From NCBI GenBank assembly GCA_003223695.1, contig QHVY01000262.1:1-9248 (forward strand): a DNA stretch of 9,248 nt, read 5' to 3'. The position numbers and the translations under genes are program-made. This document shows positions 6,162 through 9,248 of this stretch, one piece after another. The notes beneath the pieces are model-generated. The model was not told the origin of the DNA, made no database searches, and saw nothing but the letters and a program-made list of their open reading frames with translations. Each line of letters starts with the position of its first letter. Within the stretch, counting starts at the first letter, position 1. The stretch comes from Acidobacteriota bacterium (GTDB lineage: Bacteria > Acidobacteriota > Thermoanaerobaculia > Gp7-AA8).

Positions 6162-7006
6162 CGATGACACGGCCTGAATCCTTTCCCCATCGCCTCGTCC
6201 ACCTCGTGAAAAGGGACGCGGTTTTCCTCCCGAATCCGCCGCGCGTCGCGGCAGGTGGGGAAGCAAAAAATCTTTGTGGTCTTGGAGCCGACGAAGCGGA
6301 TGCCTTCGCGTGCGAGGGAGTCGAGCTGCTCGACATCGACACCTTCGCGCCTCAGCAGATCGCGCTTCATTTTGCTGCCGTACGCGTACTTGCCCACGCC
6401 TCCGCCGGCAGGAACCACTCGATGACACGGCAGGATGAACGGCACGCAGTTGCGCGCGACGACATTGGCCACCGCCCGCACCGCCCGAGGTTTGCCGACT
6501 TGCTCGGCGAGCCAGGAGTAGCTACGCACCTCGCCGCGCGGAATCTGCGTCAGCTTTTGCAGAACACTGCGCTCGAGCTCCGACGCATCGCGAAGGTCGA
6601 CTGCAGGCTTCTCGACACCTTGCCCGTGCAGCGCAGCGAGGACCTGTTTTCGCAGCGGCTCGGGGATCGGCGCGCGCTCGAGCGTGCGTCCATACCGTTT
6701 TGCATACCAGGAGCGAAGATCATCCAGCGATCGCGCGCTAATCATCCGAATCGCGCGATCCGAAAATGCGACCCACACGTTATCCACTTGATCGAAAAAA
6801 TCGGTGGTCCTTATGCTCTCGCGCATCGGCCGCGGCGGTACGAGGGCAAGTGCTTTCACTGCAGTCGCCAGGTGCTCGATATCAGCGGCGGATTCCTCAC
6901 AGCTCTTGCATGTCTTCAGGTGCTCTTCGACCGCGCGATGTTCTTCGTCGGGCAGCTCACCGGTACGAAGCGCATCGACGCGTGTCAGTGTTGGTCTACA
7001 CCGCAT
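6140..7006 (-). CDS. Anti-sigma zinc finger / O6-alkylguanine methyltransferase / Ada zinc-domain fusion
   Basis: This 288-residue protein has three parts. Residues 3-50 are an anti-sigma zinc finger (zf-HC2): C3, then H29-x3-C33-x2-C36, with LRTGELPDEEHRAVEEHL between. Residues about 70-223 form an Ogt/MGMT domain: EVRSYSWLAEQVG (Y163), the recognition segment RAVRAVANVVARN (arginine finger R177, N186), the acceptor site PCHRV with C194, GKYAYG, and LLRREG. Residues about 235-286 match the Ada N-terminal zinc domain: FVGSKTTKIFCFPTC with C248 and C252, then FRPCHRC with C280 and C283; C248 aligns with the Ada phosphotriester acceptor C38. No AraC HTH and no membrane segment are present. The gene overlaps the ECF sigma gene by 11 bases. 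Inference: a cytoplasmic anti-sigma factor that senses and repairs DNA methylation. The domain calls are firm; the regulatory role is not shown. Confidence 0.92.
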   Translation of the reverse strand: MRCRPTLTRVDALRTGELPDEEHRAVEEHLKTCKSCEESAADIEHLATAVKALALVPPRPMRESIRTTDFFDQVDNVWVAFSDRAIRMISARSLDDLRSWYAKRYGRTLERAPIPEPLRKQVLAALHGQGVEKPAVDLRDASELERSVLQKLTQIPRGEVRSYSWLAEQVGKPRAVRAVANVVARNCVPFILPCHRVVPAGGGVGKYAYGSKMKRDLLRREGVDVEQLDSLAREGIRFVGSKTTKIFCFPTCRDARRIREENRVPFHEVDEAMGKGFRPCHRCQPKVA

Positions 7007-7613
7007 ACGCGACTCCCTTTTTCTCCAGCGCCTCCCGCAGCAATTTGAGCGACCGGAACACTTTTCCGCGCAGCGACGCTTCGGTCGCTCCGACGGTTTT
7101 GGCGATTTCGCCGTAGGACATCTCTTCCATGAACCGCAGCATGATCAATTCGCGAGCATCGACTGGCAGCAGCGCGATGGCGCGCCGGAGAAGCTCGACT
7201 TCCTGTTTGCGCTCGAGATCCGATCCTTCCAAATGAACGAACGGACCGACGCGTCCGTCGTCGAATTCGGAGAGAGGCTGTTCGAGCTCGTGGCGTTTGC
7301 CACGGCGTTTGTTGAGACAAAGATTGCGAACCGTGCGGAACAGCCATGGCCGCAGCGCGAGCGACGCGCATCGCTCCTCGTTGTACTGCCGCGTGAGCGC
7401 GCGATGGGCCCGCATCATCGCGTCCTGCACTACTTCCTGCGCGTCGAACGGATTCTGCAGGATTCCGTGGGCGTAGCTGTAGAGCGGCGCTTCAAATCGT
7501 TCGATCATCCGCTCAAACGCACCCGCGTCCAGACGATGGACAGCCACGGCAAGATTTTCCTCCGCGCTCTCGATGGGGCGGGCGGCCTCGCCGCCTGTCC
7601 ACGAGTTCTTCAT
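6996..7613 (-). CDS. ECF-type RNA polymerase sigma factor
   Basis: From ATG 7613 the protein has 205 residues. Sigma region 2 spans about 31-104: FERMIERFEAPLYSYAHGIL, then DAQEVVQDAMMRAHRAL, then PWLFRTVRNLCLNKRR for -10 recognition. Region 4 spans about 140-196: LLPVDARELIMLRFMEEMSY, then the HTH GEIAKTVGATEASLRGKVFR. There is no region 1 or 3, as expected for ECF sigmas. An alternative ATG at 7640 would add nine residues (MARRRVVRS); 7613 is preferred because a possible ECF promoter ends just before it, but the choice is weak. Residues 5-13 are encoded by a palindromic repeat. Its stop overlaps the anti-sigma fusion gene, the standard arrangement for a sigma and its cognate anti-sigma. Likely autoregulated; targets unknown. 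Confidence 0.9.
   Translation of the reverse strand: MKNSWTGGEAARPIESAEENLAVAVHRLDAGAFERMIERFEAPLYSYAHGILQNPFDAQEVVQDAMMRAHRALTRQYNEERCASLALRPWLFRTVRNLCLNKRRGKRHELEQPLSEFDDGRVGPFVHLEGSDLERKQEVELLRRAIALLPVDARELIMLRFMEEMSYGEIAKTVGATEASLRGKVFRSLKLLREALEKKGVAYAV
7013..7019 (-). promoter_or_regulatory. Shine-Dalgarno sequence of the anti-sigma fusion gene
   Basis: On the minus strand AAGGGAG lies six bases before the ATG at 7006, within the 3' end of the sigma gene. It supports this start and therefore the inclusion of C3, the first zinc ligand of the anti-sigma finger. Confidence 0.6.
7576..7600. repeat. Imperfect palindromic repeat in the sigma factor N-terminus
   Basis: GGGCGGGCGG (7576-7585) and CCGCCTGTCC (7591-7600) are complementary at 8 of 10 positions around a 5-base loop. 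The right arm shares GCCTGTCC with the second hairpin of the element at 2573-2628, followed here too by a C-rich or CAC-like end. On the minus strand it encodes TGGEAARP. It may be a decayed member of the same repeat group. Confidence 0.4.
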
Positions 7614-7622
7614 ACTTCTAAC

Positions 7623-7648
7623 AACACGCCTTCTTGCCATTCCGTTCG
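7623..7648 (-). promoter_or_regulatory. Possible ECF-type autoregulatory promoter of the sigma operon
   Basis: On the minus strand GAAC (7647-7644) is followed after 15 bases by CGTGTT (7628-7623). This resembles the GAAC / CGT pattern of many ECF-dependent promoters. The ATG at 7613 follows nine bases later. The motif is short and could occur by chance. Confidence 0.25.
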
Positions 7649-7661
7649 CGAAAACGACAAC

Positions 7662-7667
7662 TATAAT
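7662..7667 (+). promoter_or_regulatory. -10 hexamer of the kinase gene
   Basis: A perfect TATAAT stands in an A/T-rich island between the divergent sigma and kinase genes, ten bases before the kinase GTG. No good -35 is present at 16-18 bases; TTGCCA (7634-7639) is 22 bases away. A start about seven bases downstream would leave a leader of only a few bases. Confidence 0.5.
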
Positions 7668-7677
7668 CGGCCTTACC

Positions 7678-8652
7678 GTGTCCAGTCTGGCTGCCGATTT
7701 TCCCGGGCGGACGCTCGGGCGCTACCGAATCGACTCGTTGATCGGTGCGGGCGGCATGGGACGCGTCTACCGCGCCTTCGATCCGACCCTCGGCCGCCAC
7801 GTGGCGATCAAGATTCTCCCGCCGGAACTGATCCACGACCGCGAGCCGCTGGAGCGATTCATTCGCGAAGCGCGCACAGCGTCAGCGCTCAATCATCCGA
7901 ATGTGGTCACGATTTATGAGATCGGATCGGAGGGGGAGAGCCACTTCATTGCAATGGAGCTGCTCGACGGCGAGACGCTGCGCGATCGGATCTCTGGCGG
8001 CAAGCTCGATCTCAAACAAACGATCGACATCGGTGCGCAGATCGCCGACGGCATCGCCACTGCGCATGCCGCCGGCATCGTCCATCGCGATCTCAAGCCG
8101 GAAAACGTGATTGTCACATCGTCTGGATTCGTGAAAGTGCTCGATTTCGGCCTGGCAAAATTGCGCGCCGGCGTCGGGCAGATGTCGGAGGATGAGCCGA
8201 CCGCCGTTCAGCTAACTGCGTCAGCCGTCGTTCTCGGGACGGCTGGTTACATGTCGCCAGAGCAGGCCCAAGGAAAGGCGACGGATCATCGCAGCGACAT
8301 CTTCTCACTCGGCTGCATCCTCTATGAGCTCGTCACGCAGCATCGAGCATTTCGAGGCGAGTCGTCAGTGGAGACGCTGCATAAGATCATTCATGAGGAG
8401 CCTCCGGCACCGAACACTTCAATCGAATTGCAACGAATCATCCGCAAGTGTCTGGTGAAGAATCCGAACGAGCGATACCAGTCCGCGAAGGATTTGGCGA
8501 TCGATCTGCGAAACCTCCGCAGCGGATTCGAATCGCACGGGCTGCCAGGGACGCGAAACATCTGGGTCGTGGCGTTGCTGGTGGTCTTGATCATCGCCGG
8601 CATCGTCACATCTTTGACCAGTTCCTTGCTCTCGGAATGGCTGATGCTTTGA
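7678..8652 (+). CDS. Hanks-type Ser/Thr protein kinase with one C-terminal membrane segment (PknB-like)
   Basis: The kinase domain is complete: LGRYRIDSLIGAGGMGRVY with the glycine loop at 23-30, VAIK with K45, E64 in the C-helix, HRDLKPEN (136-143, catalytic D138), DFG (156-158), and GTAGYMSPE (188-195) closing the activation segment. TM residues about 295-315 (IWVVALLVVLIIAGIV) anchor it. The GTG at 7678 was chosen because it lies just after TATAAT and 14 codons before the GRYRI segment; the ATG at 7573 would add an unrelated N-terminus read across the sigma gene. The protein stops four residues after SLLSE, where close relatives continue into a sensor or TPR region. That region is encoded next, in the -1 frame. 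Possible partner of the PP2C phosphatase, without direct evidence. Confidence 0.92.
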   Translation: MSSLAADFPGRTLGRYRIDSLIGAGGMGRVYRAFDPTLGRHVAIKILPPELIHDREPLERFIREARTASALNHPNVVTIYEIGSEGESHFIAMELLDGETLRDRISGGKLDLKQTIDIGAQIADGIATAHAAGIVHRDLKPENVIVTSSGFVKVLDFGLAKLRAGVGQMSEDEPTAVQLTASAVVLGTAGYMSPEQAQGKATDHRSDIFSLGCILYELVTQHRAFRGESSVETLHKIIHEEPPAPNTSIELQRIIRKCLVKNPNERYQSAKDLAIDLRNLRSGFESHGLPGTRNIWVVALLVVLIIAGIVTSLTSSLLSEWLML

Positions 8653-9248
8653 TCACACGTCTCGCGCAAGTTCACGGTCTCATCGTGCGGCCGACCAGCA
8701 GCGTCCTCAAATACAGCAGCGCCGCAGATCCGCTCGTGGCCGGTCGTGAACAAAAAGTCGATTCCGTGGTCGACGGACGCCTACAGCATGTGGGCAATCG
8801 CATTCGCGTATCGGTGCAACTCCTTCGCGTCAATGACGGCTCGTCGATTTGGGCCGATCACTTCGACGAGCGGTTCAGCGACGTTTTTGCTCTTCAGGAT
8901 GCAATTTCAGAACGGGTGGCGCGCGCGCTTGTGGCCAGTCTAACGAGTGAAGAACACGAGCGCCTCACGCGCCGTTACACGGAGAATCTCGAGGCGTATC
9001 AGCTCTACCTGCGCGGCCGATACTTCTGGGAGCGCCGCACAGTCGACTCTCTTCACAAGAGCATTGACTATTACCAACAGGCGATGGCGAGTGATCCTTC
9101 GTACGCTCTTGCGTACTCTGGTCTGGCTGATTCGTACAACATGCTCGGCGCTTTTAGTGTGTTGTCTCCGAGTGAGGCATACCCGAAGTCGAAAGCTGCG
9201 GCGGCCAAAGCGCTGGAAATTGATCCCGAGCTAGGACAAGCGGAAGTC
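8637..9248 (+). CDS. TolB-N-like / TPR protein, 3' end outside window; probably once the C-terminal half of the kinase
   Basis: From ATG 8637 the frame is open to the window end (204 residues visible). Residues 1-100 read MADALITRLAQVHGLIVRPT, then VDSVVDGRLQHVGNRIRVSV, SIWADHFDERFSDVFALQD and ISERVARALVASL, the TolB-N/FlgO-like module. TPR-like helices follow: ENLEAYQLYLRGRYFWERRT, IDYYQQAMASDPSYALAYSGLADSYN, KAAAAKALEIDPELGQAE. Proteins of this kind are usually fused behind a kinase and one membrane helix. Here it lies in the -1 frame relative to the kinase, overlapping its end by 16 bases. The few codons before the ATG in this frame (FLALG) still resemble the family, which suggests a frameshift or small deletion in an ancestral fusion gene. 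It may be translated by reinitiation, or be the broken half of a pseudogene. Confidence 0.75.
   Translation, partial: MADALITRLAQVHGLIVRPTSSVLKYSSAADPLVAGREQKVDSVVDGRLQHVGNRIRVSVQLLRVNDGSSIWADHFDERFSDVFALQDAISERVARALVASLTSEEHERLTRRYTENLEAYQLYLRGRYFWERRTVDSLHKSIDYYQQAMASDPSYALAYSGLADSYNMLGAFSVLSPSEAYPKSKAAAAKALEIDPELGQAEV

Noticed and set aside
6164..7048. Long open frame on the + strand (294 codons) opposite the anti-sigma fusion gene
   Set aside because: It mirrors a gene with three clear domains on the minus strand, has no recognisable domain itself, and is explained by GC-rich antisense openness.
6804..7919. 371-codon + strand open frame across the sigma gene and the kinase start
   Set aside because: It crosses two recognisable genes in non-coding frames and its translation shows no family features.
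8600..8652. Programmed -1 frameshift joining the kinase and TPR halves
   Set aside because: No X-XXY-YYZ slippery heptamer or clear downstream stem was seen in the overlap.
1..9248. CRISPR array, tRNA, rRNA, transposase or integrase genes
   Set aside because: No regularly spaced direct repeats, no cloverleaf sequence noticed and no recombinase motifs in any frame; the repeats present are short palindromes.

Overview
The window is dense, GC-rich bacterial DNA. The gene mix is a PD40/TolB-type propeller, a Hanks kinase with a TPR partner, an ECF sigma factor with a zinc-finger anti-sigma, M14 and beta-lactamase-fold hydrolases, and dispersed palindromic repeats. This resembles Acidobacteriota or a related soil lineage, an inference from gene types and not from a marker gene.

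Layout. (i) Bases 1-750, + strand: the C-terminal part of a PD40 propeller protein, cut by the window edge. (ii) Bases 752-3377, + strand: a tightly packed run of vapB-like antitoxin, vapC-like PIN toxin, Nudix hydrolase, secreted serine hydrolase and PPC-domain protein. Joins are overlaps of a few bases or a 1-base gap. A promoter and a large dyad-symmetric operator sit just before the antitoxin. (iii) Bases 7613-3427, - strand: ECF sigma factor, a three-part anti-sigma/methyltransferase/Ada-zinc protein, an RsbU-like PP2C phosphatase, a secreted M14 carboxypeptidase, and a 56-residue acidic protein found by reading the minus strand. (iv) Bases 7678 to the end, + strand: a membrane-anchored Ser/Thr kinase divergent from the sigma gene, overlapped out of frame by a TolB-N-like/TPR protein that runs off the window.

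The main discovery candidate is the product of 6140-7006 (-). It carries an anti-sigma zinc finger (C-H-x3-C-x2-C), a complete O6-alkylguanine methyltransferase domain with PCHRV, and, at the C-terminus, the four-cysteine zinc domain of Ada that takes methyl groups from DNA phosphotriesters. The AraC DNA-binding part of Ada is absent. Its gene overlaps that of an ECF sigma factor. This suggests, as inference, an alkylation-damage response in which a repair protein is itself the anti-sigma factor. A PP2C phosphatase follows on the same strand and a kinase lies divergently.

A second theme is palindromic repeats that have entered genes: one lies inside the serine hydrolase, two supply TAG stop codons to neighbouring genes, and a weaker one lies in the sigma factor N-terminus. 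A third is that good -10 hexamers lie only 6-12 bases before three start codons, which suggests leaderless or nearly leaderless transcripts.
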